This document shows, piece after piece, positions 10,382 through 21,997 of a stretch of 64,000 bases of DNA. The first letter of the stretch is position 1. Each line of letters opens with the position of its first letter. The stretch is from positions 2,790,001 to 2,854,000 of the forward strand of contig JAHYIO010000033.1 of NCBI GenBank assembly GCA_020543525.1, written 5' to 3'. A program made the translations under genes and the position numbers. The notes under the pieces were generated by a model, which did not search any database, was not told the origin of the DNA, and saw only the letters and a program-made list of their open reading frames with translations. The DNA comes from Coriolopsis trogii. Lineage: Eukaryota; Basidiomycota; Agaricomycetes; Polyporales; Polyporaceae.

Positions 10382-12414
10382 TCACGCACGCTCCTGCTGC
10401 TCCTGCAGCCGTGCACTCCCCACCACGGCTCTCGCGAACTGGGCAAAGTCCGCTCGGGACGACTTGCCTCTCTGCATAGATGATGAGATCCACTGTCAGC
10501 ACAAGGAGCACTGGCACATTCCGCACGTGCCAACAAGGGTCAACGCACCCTTAGAGCATAGATGACGACCTGCTCGTCCTGTGTACCCTCGACTGGCTCC
10601 TTGAGCGTCACCCGCAGCGCGCCCTGCGCCTCGTCGAACGCGCACCGGACGGTCGGCCGCAGCCGCACGCACATCGTGACCTTCCACACTGGTTCGCGCC
10701 TGAACACTTGTTGTCATAAGGGCACCCCACGAGCACACCCATCTCTTCAGCGGCAAGCCCCACACGACGCTGTCCGAGACAAGTGAGATGGACTTACGTA
10801 TCCGTTCTGCGCCTGTCTCTGTGTGCTTGAGGAGCTTCACGTTCCCCAGGATCCCTTCACAAAAGTCGCGCGACCCGCGCTTGATGAACACCTTTGCGCC
10901 CTTGAGCTCGCGCTCTACGACCTCGTCCTCTTCTCCCGTGACAACTGCACAGATTACCCATACAAATATGTGTCAGAGAACAGCCAGAGAAGCAGGTGAC
11001 AACTCACCCTTCTGCGTGGCCTCGCTATGACTGAGCGCCGCGAGCGGGTCCAAGTCCGCTGCTTGCGTCGCTCCCAGAGCGTAAATAGGGCTGTTGTCGT
11101 TGTCATTCTTTGCGAAAGGGTTTGTCGACCAGACCGGCGCCCTCTGAGCGCCCCCAAACGCGTTCGACGAGCTCGCGAACGCCGAGGGCTGTCCAGAGAA
11201 CGCTTGGAATGCGGCGGAGGGCTTCGCCTGCAATGCCGCACACGTCCAGCATCAGCACCGACAATCTTCGAGGTATGGCATGGCGCATCGGATTCTCGAG
11301 ACTGACCGCGACGATAGCGTTGGCCGCATGCCAGACGGGCAAAGGGGGCTTCACACCGGGACTGGCAAGTCGCACAAGCGTAGCAGAGTGTGCAGCGGGA
11401 AGAGCCTCCGGAACAGGTGGTGGCGGTGGCGTGGTTGGATTCACGGCTTCCGTGCGATCGAGAGGGTCGCTCGGGGTCTATAGAGAGGGATGCCAAGGTA
11501 CGCGTGTCGGATGATAACCTTCCTCTGATGCAGTCCGAGCTGGGAGCATACCTCAGATACGCCAGGCGAGGCAGATCCCCCCAGATCGCCCTCCTTCGGA
11601 TCGTCGAGTGCAGGATCCACGCGCGGTGCGTCCCGCGAGCAGACGGCCGCATCGCGAGATTGCGGCACGGAATCCTCGACTTTTGCCGACTCCTCCTTTC
11701 GGTACTCCGGATCCTCGACAGACGGCGTCCTGCGCCGCTTGGCCGGGGGCGTATCAGAGACCTGTAAAACGACCGGCGAATCAATATGAGAACACCAGTG
11801 GGATGAAGAGAGGCGCCAAAACCGGTGGATGTGGGTGGGGTACTCACCACAACTTCAGGCGTAGGCGAACGCTTCCGCTTGAGAGGCGCGTCTTCGGACT
11901 CATCTGCAACCTAAACACAGGCGGTCGGCATCAGGATGTAGGTGTGGACCGGTGGCACGCGTGAGCCCCTTCGCGAGCGTCCACTGCTCGACGCGCCCGC
12001 GAGTGCGACGGAGTCGAAGATGAGGTGAGCTCACACTTTCGTTGAAACTGAGATCAGCCGCCTGCTCGGAGCTTCCGCAGTAGGACGGCTCCGAGACGAC
12101 GGATGTGTCGCAGTCGCTCTCGGTCGGAGCAGCACTCGAGGTCGACCGCACACTCGCGGTGCTGTCCCTGCGGAACTTGAGACGATCAAAACGGCCCGGC
12201 CTATTCTCGGCACGCCTACAACGCGCGGTTTGCGTCGAGTTGCATCCATGAGCAGAGCAGAGCAGAGTGAGGAGACGAGCGCAAGTAGGCCAGCGGCGAG
12301 TGCGTACCCGTTGCTCTGGCTCCGACCGCGCTTGCGCGAGACGTTGTAGCCTACAGCGGCCGTGAAGGTGGCCAATGCGCAAGCGACGATATTAAAGTCG
12401 TTTAGGGGGAACAT
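10382..12414 (-). CDS. RanBD1-domain protein (RanBP3/Yrb2-like) with N-terminal hydrophobic segment
   Basis: The C-terminal half is a Ran-binding domain: VVTGEEDEVVERELKGAKVF, IKRGSRDFCEGILGNVKLLK, EPVWKVTMCVRLRPTVRC and EGTQDEQVVIYAL, ending RGKSSRADFAQFARAVVGSA and a TGA at 10382-10384. Upstream are a basic nuclear-localisation-like motif (DAPLKRKRSPTPEVV, then PPAKRRRTPS), a Pro-rich linker and an AF/FG-poor segment. This layout fits RanBP3/Yrb2/Hba1, which help Crm1-dependent export. The start is ATG at 12414. Exon 1 (12308-12414) encodes FNIVACALATFTAAVGYNVS followed by RKRGR, which looks like a signal anchor. A 92-nt intron (12216-12307) then joins to RAENRPGRFDRLKFRR. No other ATG in the needed frame was found, so the membrane segment seems to belong to the gene. 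At least eight exons. Confidence 0.8.
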
Positions 12415-13310
12415 GGCCGATCAATTGCAAGTCCTGATAGGGCTTCACAACTGGATGAGAGGTGGGCGGCAGCGGCTGCAGGCTGTAGGTTGTAGGGTAA
12501 AGGCAAAGCTGGAGGGTTGCGGACGCCGCGGTGCTGGAATCGAGCAGCGAAAGCAGATACAGTCGGAGTGACAGGTGCGAAGAGGAGAGAAACAGAGCCA
12601 AATTCTCGATTGAGGCTTATAAGCAGAGGTATAATGTGCACCTCGCGGGGGACATGAGGCAGCAGTTAGCACAACACGTGCGGGGGATATCCATCGTCAA
12701 TTTGCCGAGATAGCGAGCTGGCTGGCCTGTGTGTTGAACTGAACGCGATGTGCGATGGTGGGGAACGGATGGAGCGGGGAAGGCACACATATGTCGAGTC
12801 TATATGGCTGAGTGAACACCAAGTGAATGGACCAAGGTTCTATTCCTGGTGCAAGAAGCACAAACGCGAGAGAGGAAAGGGCTGCGTCCTGATATGGACG
12901 TCAGCACGTGACTCAGCTGCCAAAGATGGGCTGAACAGACTCGTCCCAGTCGCCTTTGTGTGCCACGTACGCGGAGGGGGAGGGGGAATGTCGCAGGTTG
13001 GCAGTAATCCACCGCCTTGTGGCTCTTTTCCCCATGCAAGACTCGCAGGCAGTCTCTGGCGTGGGTATCGCACCGCTGCGACACTCGTCGGCATCGCCGC
13101 GAACGTCCCCGGGACGATGGGAAACGCTGCTCTCTGAATTGGCCACGTCAGCCCGCTCCTGGACGCTTCCCCACGCCCTGCGCGAGATCGTATAAGTGCG
13201 CGCATCTCACGCACTCAGCGCCGACACAGACCTTTGCTCGACCTCGACGCCCCCTACCTCTCTCGACACCACCCCAGTCTCGAGAACAGCACGACCCGGC
13301 ACCGCACGCC
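12415..13310. promoter_or_regulatory. Divergent promoter region between the RanBD and PDI genes
   Basis: The two start codons face away from each other 896 bp apart, so both promoters must lie here. No protein frame is supported. On plus, a tract rich in CTC and ACC precedes the PDI start (13240-13310), and a TATAAG-like sequence (gatcgtataagtg) occurs at about 13189, roughly 120 bp before that ATG. Confidence 0.55.
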
Positions 13311-15002
13311 ATGCAGCTGCAACACTGGTTCGCGCTCACTCTTGCGCTGACGCCTTCACTGGCGTCGGCTGCTCTCTTTCCCAAGGACACGCTCGTGAAG
13401 ATGCTAGACGCGAAGGGGTTCAAGGCTGCGATGAAGGAGAATGTACGTACTCGTCTATGATCTCTCCCAGCCCTCTTCCCGTCTTCGGCCTCTGTCACTT
13501 TCGTGTTTTCTTTACGCCCATTCCAGTGAGCTGACCTCTCGCCTTTCCTATAGGCAACCTCTGTCGTCGCATTCGTGGCTCCATGGTGTGGCGTAAGTCC
13601 CTCGCGTGATTCCGAACGAGCCTAGCCTGACCGTCGGTTATACAGCATTGTCAAAAGATGGCGCCAGACTACAGCAAAGCCGCACTCGGGGTGTATCCCA
13701 TGATCCCCTTCTACGCCGTCGACTGCGACAAGCAGAGTAACAAGAAATTGTGCGCCGAACAGGGCGTGCAAGGTTTCCCTACCGTCAAGGTGTGTGCTTG
13801 TCCTTCGCCACATTCGTTGTCTGCGTCTCATGAAACTCTGCTATTCCCGTAGCTGTACCCGCGAGGCGCCAACTCGAAGCCAATCCCCTTTGACGGCCCC
13901 AATCGGAGCGCTAGCGCTTTCTACTACTTTGCGACCCGGAACATCCCCCATAACGTCAAGAAGATCTACCACCTCGAGGATCTCCCTGCCTGGGTCGAAG
14001 AAGTAAGTCACGTGCTGCTGTACCGTAACGATCTAATCTCGAGCGCCCGCAGACCAAGAACGAGCCTCGTGCGTTACTGCTGAACCAGGGCAAGCACATT
14101 CCCCTTCTCTGGCAAACGCTTGGGAACAAGTACAAGGGGCAGATAAAGTTCGCCATTCATCGTGATCGGCAAGGGAGAAGCTCGGTGGAAATGGGGCTCG
14201 AGAAGGGCGAGCCCAAGTCGTCCAAGGTCCTCTTCTATCCTGCAGGGTCGACCGAGTATGTCCGCTACAACGGTGCGCGGCTCGCTGCTGTCGGTGCTGG
14301 ATCGGAGCTTGTCCGCTGATCTCGCTGGGCTGGGCTGTAGGTATCCAGAAGCACGACTCGCTCTCCAAGTTCTTTGACTCCGTCCTCGATGGCACCGCCG
14401 ACCTGTCGAGCCTGAACAAGCAGGCTGCGGAGGAGGAGTTCGTCCCAGACGAGGAGATGCTCGAGATCGAGCGCAAGCAGGAGGCGCAGCGCATCGCGCT
14501 CGCGCACGGCGGCTACACGGACATCATTGACTTTGAGCAGGCGATCAAGAACGGGGCTGGCGCGGACTTTCACCAGAAGAACGGGTACCCGGGCATGATG
14601 GGCGGCGGCGGTGCGCCCCCCAAGAAGACGGACGCGAGCGAGGGCAAGAAGGAGACGGACCCGATCCGGATGGTGCTCAAGCACCAGCAGGAGCAGGAGA
14701 AGAGCGAGCGTGAGAAGCCCAAGATGGCGAAGACGAAGAGCGCGACGAAGGTGATGTGGACGCCTGACGAGACGGGCCACCCGAAGACGCCTGTCGCAGG
14801 GGAGACGACGATAAGTGCGGATACGATCGTCACGCCAGCTGCCGAACCTACGGTCGAGAGTGGAGAGGCCGAGGAGGCTGCTGGAGTGTCTTCGTCAGTA
14901 CAGGATGCGGCGGCCGAGACCGCAGCAGCAGAGTCGAGCGTCGCCTCACCCGATGCGGCGACGGAGACCAAGGCTGCAGGACACGTCGTCGACGAACTGT
15001 AA
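13311..15002 (+). CDS. Protein disulfide isomerase (MPD1/P5-like), ER-retained
   Basis: An ER oxidoreductase that forms and isomerises disulfides in secretory proteins. The start is ATG at 13311 with a signal peptide MQLQHWFALTLALTPSLASA. Exon 1 ends at 13442, and a small 38-nt exon carries SVVAFVAPWCG. The next exon begins HCQKMAPDY, so an intron splits the active site WCGHC between its G and H. Downstream, FYAVDCDKQSNKKLCAEQGV and QGFPTVKLYPRGA complete the single catalytic thioredoxin domain with its cis-Pro. A second thioredoxin-like region without CXXC follows. The C-terminal third is Lys/Glu/Ala-rich and ends HVVDEL, an HDEL-type retrieval signal. About 450 residues in six exons. One CXXC domain plus the tail places it with Mpd1-type rather than classical PDI. 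Confidence 0.9.
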
Positions 15003-16394
15003 ACGTTCCACATCGTCGTAATCATCAGGCTCGCTATGTGGGTGTCTGCCCCGTGTACATTAACCTTACTCTACATCAAGACGATTCGTGCTGTTGCGTT
15101 CCAGGCGTCATCGCCGGAGCATGCCCGTCGAAGGTCGACTTCGAATAAGGTTCCTTGAGATGAGAGGGGTAGGCGGATAGAACGAGATCTGGAGGGAAGC
15201 GGCTGTCTGACTGGCGTCATGAGTTGCCTTATGGCGATCGAAGACGTGCAGACGGTCTGGGAGAGTTCTGAGACGTGGTTTGAGTTGGGACGCGGGAGAA
15301 CTCCAGGCAACGCAGTGCATGCATCGAGGACTGTGTGCGCTCGTGTGCGTGCGCGTACTGACATCCGACTGCCCAGTTCGAGCACCAGCTTCAGCCCGGT
15401 GCCCGGTAACGCCTCCTTCGCGAAGATCTGCGTGGCTTTTCGTGCGTTACACTTTCCTGACGTCCTCCCCCTGTCAGCAGGGGGTTGTTGACCACTGTAC
15501 GATGCGCGGGCCAACGTTTCTCTGCACCTCCAGGTGGGGCAGCTGCTATCCGTCGACGACGAGGGGCACTGCTGGGCCGGCCAGTCAATAACCCGCCCTG
15601 GATTGGGACAGGCCGTGTCGCCGTCGAGTATCATGATCGGGGGTTGGTGGTAGTACGAGAAGGCCCAACGTAGCGCTCCCTCTCTATCGCAATACTAACC
15701 TCGCCGGGAACGCATGCGCGCAACGCGCACCGCCCTCGATTCATCCCGGAAGACTGTGCACGGTCAGTGGGGGGAATTTCTGGATACCGAGGGGGCTCCG
15801 CCGCAGGAGAGAAGGAGAGCGCGAACGATCTTATCCGATCGGTGGGACCGAGCCCACGCTCGTCCAGCTCTTTGTCGTCTCCGTCCGAACGCCGTGGACC
15901 CTCGCGGATGGGCACGCGCGGCACGCTACGGTCGCGCGGAATAGCGACTCGTGGCGTGACCCGCGTCGCGTCCTCATTCATACCCGGGCTGAATGAAGCA
16001 GGAAGCATGGAGGAGGCGAGCACGTCCAAGGGCCCGGTATGGTCCTCCCGTGCCCCGCACTCCTCCTCAGGCAAGAGGACTGCCCAAACGCGTCGCGGGC
16101 CGGAGAGAGAGAGGGAACCGGACGCAGGACGGTCAAGTCCGCGAAGAACAATCGTCGAGGGGATCCCCAGGTGCAGGTGCAGGTGAAGACGGCGAACAGG
16201 ACGTGACCCTGGGCTGCAGTGTGCACCCATGGGACTCGAACTCGTCTCCACCTCGTCTCGGACGGTATATAAGGATGGCCCGCGTCCGGCCTGACCGAGA
16301 CAAGCCAGCTCCCGACACTGACTGCCATACTCTGGCTCGCAGACCCCGCCCACCCACTGCCTCCCGTCCTGTCCGATCTCGGTCTCGTCTGGCC
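15003..16394. other. Intergenic, GC-rich
   Basis: Lies between the PDI stop and the next start. A perfect 7-bp hairpin with a 4-nt loop (CCCCCTG TCAG CAGGGGG) sits at about 15467-15484. From 15630 to 16350 both strands stay open in several frames because of high GC, but none shows coding character. The final 150 bases are the promoter of the next gene. Confidence 0.45.
16266..16272 (+). promoter_or_regulatory. TATA box of the following gene
   Basis: TATATAA lies 123 bp upstream of the ATG at 16395, a usual distance in basidiomycetes. Confidence 0.55.
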
Positions 16395-16908
16395 ATGTCC
16401 GCCCCCCAGCCCCAGCAGCCCGGGTTCCAGCACCAGCACAAGTTCCGCATCAACCCCACCCCGACCTACTCGCAGCGCATGACGACGACCCGTGCTGACC
16501 TCCGTGCGTTCGTGAGGGAGAAGCTCTGTAAGGGGAAACGTGATACGGGCTCCACTCTTATTGATCTTTTCGCTTCTTCTTCCCCGCGCCCTCCCCCGCG
16601 CAGGCCAGATCACTGGAGAACCCAATGCGCAGATGCGTTGGAGCCGGAATTCGTACATGAAGGACGTCGTCGCCCGCTACAGGGTCCGCATCGAAGGCTG
16701 GCCGCTCCACGAGGTCCCGTTCAAGAACCTGAGCGACGTTCCGAACCTCCCCAAGCTCGAGCTCCTCTACCAGGGCTTCAGGGACGGCACCATCCGCTTC
16801 CGTGCCATCTCGGACGCGGAGTTCGAGGCCATGAAAGCCGACCCGAGCCCGTGGATCGGCCCAGCGGACAACGACCAACCCGAGGCGGAGGCCAACGAGG
16901 ATGCCTGA
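16395..16908 (+). CDS. Fungus-specific small protein, 145 aa, unknown function
   Basis: Two exons (16395-16527 and 16604-16908) are joined by a GT-AG intron of 76 nt; the join restores LRAFVREKLCQITGEPNAQM. The N-terminus is Gln/Pro-rich (MSAPQPQQPGFQHQHKF). The core RYRVRIEGWPLHEVPFKNLS, followed by PNLPKLELLYQGFRDGTIRF, resembles a short module that recurs in uncharacterised Agaricomycete proteins (GWP...VPF.N.S). The tail is acidic. A TATA box precedes it. No catalytic residues or membrane segments are visible, and I cannot assign a function. Confidence 0.75.
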
Positions 16909-18332
16909 TCTTCTTCTCGTGCGCCCTCCCCCCGCCAGCCGCCGGACCCTCGAGCGGGAAGGTGAGCACACTCTGCGCCTGCCCCCCGAGTCCGAGACTG
17001 CTTGCTGCGATATCAACTGAACGGAACGGGTCTGCGTTCAGGCGCCTCGCTGCTTCCACAAGTTTCCTCGGCTAACGCTACCGGATCGATCGAGCCGTTT
17101 GCCTCGCACAATTTCCTCCTCCATCGCATTCTCTCCCTCTCCCTCCCATATGTACATCTTCTCCCAATCTCGGCTTCGCGCATCGTGCTCCGAATGTATC
17201 TGTCTTTTTCTCTCTCTTCCTGCTGTATATTGTACACGGTCTGGTAGTAGTGCTGTATCCTTGGGGTCTTAATCTATGTTCTGGGCATCTCCCGCGAGGC
17301 GCCGTGCTGAGGCTCCCTGCTAAAGTGACAGATGACACCCCGGGCATCATACGCATGTGTGGCCCTTATTCACCGGAGATGGGCACCCAAATGTGGCGGT
17401 GTGACGGGTGTGTGCGCGTCCCAAGTTCCAAACCGCGAGCGTATCTGACATGCCCCTTGGAGGCTGGGGAACCCCGTGTGGCGAGTGCTCTCTCTTGTCT
17501 CTGGGGGCGACCGGCACGGTTCCACTGTCGGCAACTCGGAGCAAGCGCCACGCTGGGAGGTGAGGGGCCCCTCTGCCCGGGCCCGTGGGGTCTTGCTTCG
17601 GAGTCGTATCGATGATATCTTGGCATCTCCGGGATCCCCACACTTCATTGAGCGTGTGTACTCGCCTGGCCTCCCATAGGTCTACAATCGGGGCTGAACG
17701 TACACCGCGCGCGGCGCGTTCCCTTTCGGGCACACGGCGAACACCATGAGATCATAGCTGACGAGTCATTGAGGTCGGGGAGCGCACGACTCACCCCTAT
17801 AGAAAACTTTTCTTTTCGACGCTGAATGTGCGGGGCGACATCCTGGAGGTATCGATGCAGATCAATGCGGCGAAGGAACCCTCAAGCCCCCATCGGATCC
17901 GTCTCGCTGGCCGCATTTCACATTCATTGCACATGCAGCCCTGACCTTCGCCCCCCGAGCGGTACCCACGGCACCACAGCCGCCAAGCATAGCTCAGTAA
18001 AACCACCGAGAAACCTGACCGTGCCGTGTACGTATTACTCCATCGTGCATGGTCTAACTCGCGGGTACGATGCAGCTTGTGGGCGTGAAGCTTATCACGA
18101 TCTTCTGCAATCTCAACCGGCTTCGTGCAGCGCCGCTCGAAGACCTTCTTCCACGTGTTGGTCCTGCGAACGAGCGGGACACTTCCGATTCGTGGTATCG
18201 ATGGCCACCAAGCAGCCATACCCTCCCGCCGACTTCCGTGTTTGTTGACGGTGATGGCCATCGATGGGACGCGCGCAAGACTTGCAGAGAATAGCGAGAT
18301 GCAATTTATGAGACGAGACAGATAGAGCGACT
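16909..18332. other. Intergenic, convergent 3' ends
   Basis: Between the small fungal protein (+) and STT3 (-), 1.4 kb. The first part is T/C-rich and looks like 3' UTR. Long minus-strand frames near 17800-18700 are shadows. I see nothing else supported. Confidence 0.45.
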
Positions 18333-21300
18333 CTACACGACAGCTTTTCGCCTCGCAAGCGGCTTCGACTTCTTCCTCTTCTTGCCTTGAGCGAACGCGT
18401 TGGCAGTCCTCAGGTCTCGGCCGAGGGGATCCTCCTTTTTCACCTGGTAAATACGGACCTGGAGGAGGCGAGACGGAAAGGGGAAAGACCGAGGGGCGGG
18501 GGTGAGCAACCTGCACAGCGGGCCGAACAGTCGGCGTGAGACTTACGATCCAGTTTTCGGACGTGAACGCCTCGTCTGCAGGATAGGGGATCGATGAGCA
18601 TGCGGCCAAGACAAGTTCACCAGACTCGGCACTCACCCAGGTAGTCGAGCGTAGGCCCGTTCTTGGGCACCTGCTGACCACGCACGCGATCCACCGCTTG
18701 GTTGCCGCCAAACAGCTCTGCGAAACTGGGCACCGGAAGAGCGCGTGACAGTGAAGTGGAATTCAGTCAGCGATACGCATGCTGCAGACGCGCTGGAGAG
18801 GTCAGACAGCCACCCACCGGTAGTAGGACATTTTGTACATGAGGCTGTTCTTCATCGCCGGTGACGCCGCATCGTCGACCCGGTATTCGCCCTTGGACGT
18901 GAAATAGTTGGGCTCCTGGATCTCTTCCGGCCACACGCCCTGCGCGATGCGGACCATCCAGAGGAACTTGTTGATGTCGTCTCCAGAGTATCCAATGAGG
19001 CCGCCAAAGATGATGAGCACGTAGTCGACGTCGTGCTTGCGCAAGATGGGGTACGCGACTTCCTCGGGGCTGGACATGGCCTTGCCGACGGTAGCGATGT
19101 GGGCTAGAACACGCCCGTTAGCACGACGTACGCTCCTGCGGCAAATATTAATGAGGTGATGATAGGTTAACTGACTGTTATTCCATGTGTTGTTATCCAC
19201 CAGGGTTGGCCTGTCTGCCATCCCGGCGATCTGATACCCGTAATCCCACCAGCTCATGACGACGGCATCCTCGGGCGTGTTCTGTCGGAGCCAATAGTAC
19301 GCCTCGCGGAAATCGTCAATGAGATGCTGGCTTCCATCAGGGTTTTGCGACGCGAGCACCACGGACGGCGACGAGTAGGCGGTCGAGGTGACGTATGTGC
19401 AGTGGAGGACGAAGAAGAGGAGCATACCCAAAGCGTTAGCTATCACGAGGGCTCGGGAGTCCATCCCAAATATTCCGCGAGGCTTACTGCTCTGCCCTGA
19501 TGGCGAGATAGCAGCGACGATGCCAGAGGCAAGACCAGTGGAACCTGCTGATTCGTTCTGGCCAACCTTCTTAGCCTTCTTGCTCGGGGTGGCGGACCCT
19601 GTGCCGGACGAGCCGTTCAACGGAGCTTCCCCGGCAGCAGAGTTGGGTTCCGTTACCGCCGCGGAGACAACGGGAACATCAGGCTCGACGGGATCGATGT
19701 ACGTATCGAGCAGGGACGAGAAGGCGACTGCGGCCGACACACATACGACGGGTGTGAGCGTCAGCATGAGACGGACCATGACGCCTGCGAAATAGCTGGC
19801 AACAACAGCGTAGATGATGACGAAAACGTGCTCGTCGCGCAGCTCGCGGAAGCAGAGGACAACCCCGGCCGGAAACAGGAAAATGAGGAACTGCAGGTCC
19901 ATGAAGAATGACGGCCACGCGGTAGGTTGATGCTCCGATACTGACGCGATGATAGGGATGTACCTGTCCAGAGCGGTAATATTAGACTTCGGCTAGAGCG
20001 CCGTGGAGGTGAATACTTACTTCTTTGCATAGCCAGTATCCCACAATGAATAGAACCGTCCGGTCCAGGGCGCAATCCAGCCCTTGTACGTGAGGCCAGC
20101 GAAGGCCAACACACCGAGGAGGCCAATGACTATAACTGATCCAAAGAGGATACTCTGGAATTGCTTGGAAGACACGTGGGCCCGCACCAGCTCCGCAAAT
20201 GCCACTATCTGGAGCAGACCGAAGACCCCTGCAGCACCGACGCGCTGTGAGTGAATAGGTAGGTAGACAAATCACGCTTTCGACTGACCGAGAGCCGCCA
20301 TATGTTCACTTGTGCGTACAGGCTGGAAACCGACGAACGGTACTTGCATGCTGGCCAGGGTGCCGATAGCGTACCATGAAGAATATGCGACATACAAGCG
20401 GCTACTGAAGCGACCCATGAGGATCAACGTCAGCGCATGCAGCGGTATCATGTTTGTGATGAACGCATAACCACCTGTGTGATGCAGAATGATCAGGTCC
20501 TGCATAGGCGGTAGATTGCAGATGTCACTAACCCCAAGCGGCTACCATGTAGAAATAGAATAGCGCCGTGAGGGTCCCGAATAGCACACTACCGGTTTTG
20601 AGGGCTTTGATCCAACAGAAGAACGTGAACATCAACAAGAATATGGCGATGGCCTCATTGTCGTATGAGCCGGCGACGGAGCGGGAGATGTAACCGGGGG
20701 CAATTCCGATGAATGCTGCGGCCAGAAGTCCCGCACTTTCATCCTTCATCTCCTTTGTGAACCTGATGAACATATAGTCAGCATCGAATTCTCTCTTGTA
20801 CATGTGTATAGTCACCAAGTTGACGAAAGACTCTGGGGCGGGAGCACCACTCACATGTACGTGGACCAAGCAGTGAGAGCACTGAAACCAGGCGCCAAAA
20901 GGACGCATATGTTACGAATGTCGACGGGAAGGTTGAGGGCATGGAGGATGTTGTAGATGACGCCGCTGGTCGCCATCAGCCCAGGATAGATGGTGCCACC
21001 TACGACACGTCCTAGTGGGTACCATGCTGTGTGATCGAACCAATTCCAGAAGGCCTGTAGACGTTGAATGAGCATAATTCTGTATGGTCACACAGCGGCT
21101 TCCACAGATCGTCAGCTGTGACGCACTCCACCGATGCGTATGGACACGCCAACTAGGAAGCGGTACGAATAGGACAACAAAGCCAGGGGTGGGTTTGAAC
21201 ATCGATAATTGCCAACGCTTTTGGCAGACTACGCTCCTCACATCTCATCCATGGCTCACTGGAGGTGCACAAATGCCATAGAGCGCTTCCTCGACCGCTC

Positions 21301-21670
21301 TACCGTCACAAGCCGAGGCAGGACAATTACTCACGTAGAAGCCCTTTTCCGCGAGAACGCGAGTAGCGCGGCTGCACAGATGATCCAGTGAACCGACGTC
21401 AGAGGCAGGAGGGTTAAACGGAAGTCTCCGATGCTCACTAGTTGAACCAAGGATCGCTACAGCAGAGATTACCGTCAAGACTCGAACAAGGAGAAGAAGC
21501 GGTATGACGTACAACTCATGAATGATACTCTCAAAGTTGATGACCGCAAACAAACGCGAGGCAATCGCTGCTCCTGAAATGAGGGCGAGGGCGACAATGC
21601 GTAGCAGAGACGAGGTGTTTGCGACCGTCGCGGGGGACAGGTTGCTTGGGAGAGTGTAGGCCAACGGCAT
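18333..21670 (-). CDS. STT3: Oligosaccharyltransferase catalytic subunit STT3
   Basis: STT3 transfers the lipid-linked glycan to Asn-X-Ser/Thr in the ER membrane. The start is [16 protein letters not shown] at 21670. The first exons carry the luminal acidic motif FDPWFNYRAT, in which an 18-nt exon (21439-21456) supplies DPWFNY. Next come [39 protein letters not shown] and many membrane helices. [14 protein letters not shown] is the SVSE loop. [13 protein letters not shown] holds the WWDYG acceptor-binding motif, and DNNTWNN is the glycosylated site next to it. After MSYYRFAEL the tail is [17 protein letters not shown] and a TAG at 18333-18335. There are at least ten exons. A variable Ser/Gly/Thr-rich insertion (about 19480-19690) sits between the membrane and luminal domains. 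All key motifs are present, so the enzyme should be active. Confidence 0.96.
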
Positions 21671-21997
21671 GGCCGGTGTCAAGGACGCCTTCCGCGTCGA
21701 GTTGAACGACGGTAGGAGATGTGGGGGTAGGGAAGAAAAGAGGGAGTAGGAGGAGGTTAAACAGCAGATTCTGGGGTCGACGCGCTGGACACGTCGCGCT
21801 GCTATTCTTGGGTGACCACGTGCGCGCAGCTAACAGCATCATGGGCGCTTCCGTGCTTGTTCGTCCTTACTCTGTGCCGTCGTGCTTCTGCCGCTGTTCA
21901 GTCTCCCCTTCCGCTTGCCTTCCGCCGTGGCACACACTGTCTTGCTCCTCAGTTGACCCTTTAACCACACGGGACTCATTAACCACACCCAAGCGCT
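21671..21997. promoter_or_regulatory. Short bidirectional promoter, STT3 / SNARE
   Basis: Only 327 bp separate the two divergent start codons, so the genes share a promoter region. It is pyrimidine-rich on plus near the SNARE gene and contains CACGTG-type sequence (accacgtgcgc, about 21814). No TATA box is obvious. Confidence 0.6.

Noticed and set aside
12031..12307. Second hydrophobic segment (GLLALVSSLCSALLMDA) after the first in the RanBD gene
   Set aside because: It lies in a frame that cannot reach the conserved exons; the 92-nt GT-AG intron 12216-12307 removes it and restores phase.
15631..16353. 240-codon open frame on minus upstream of the small fungal gene
   Set aside because: It overlaps the TATA box and promoter of a supported gene, its composition is that of GC-rich random sequence, and frames on the other strand are also open there.
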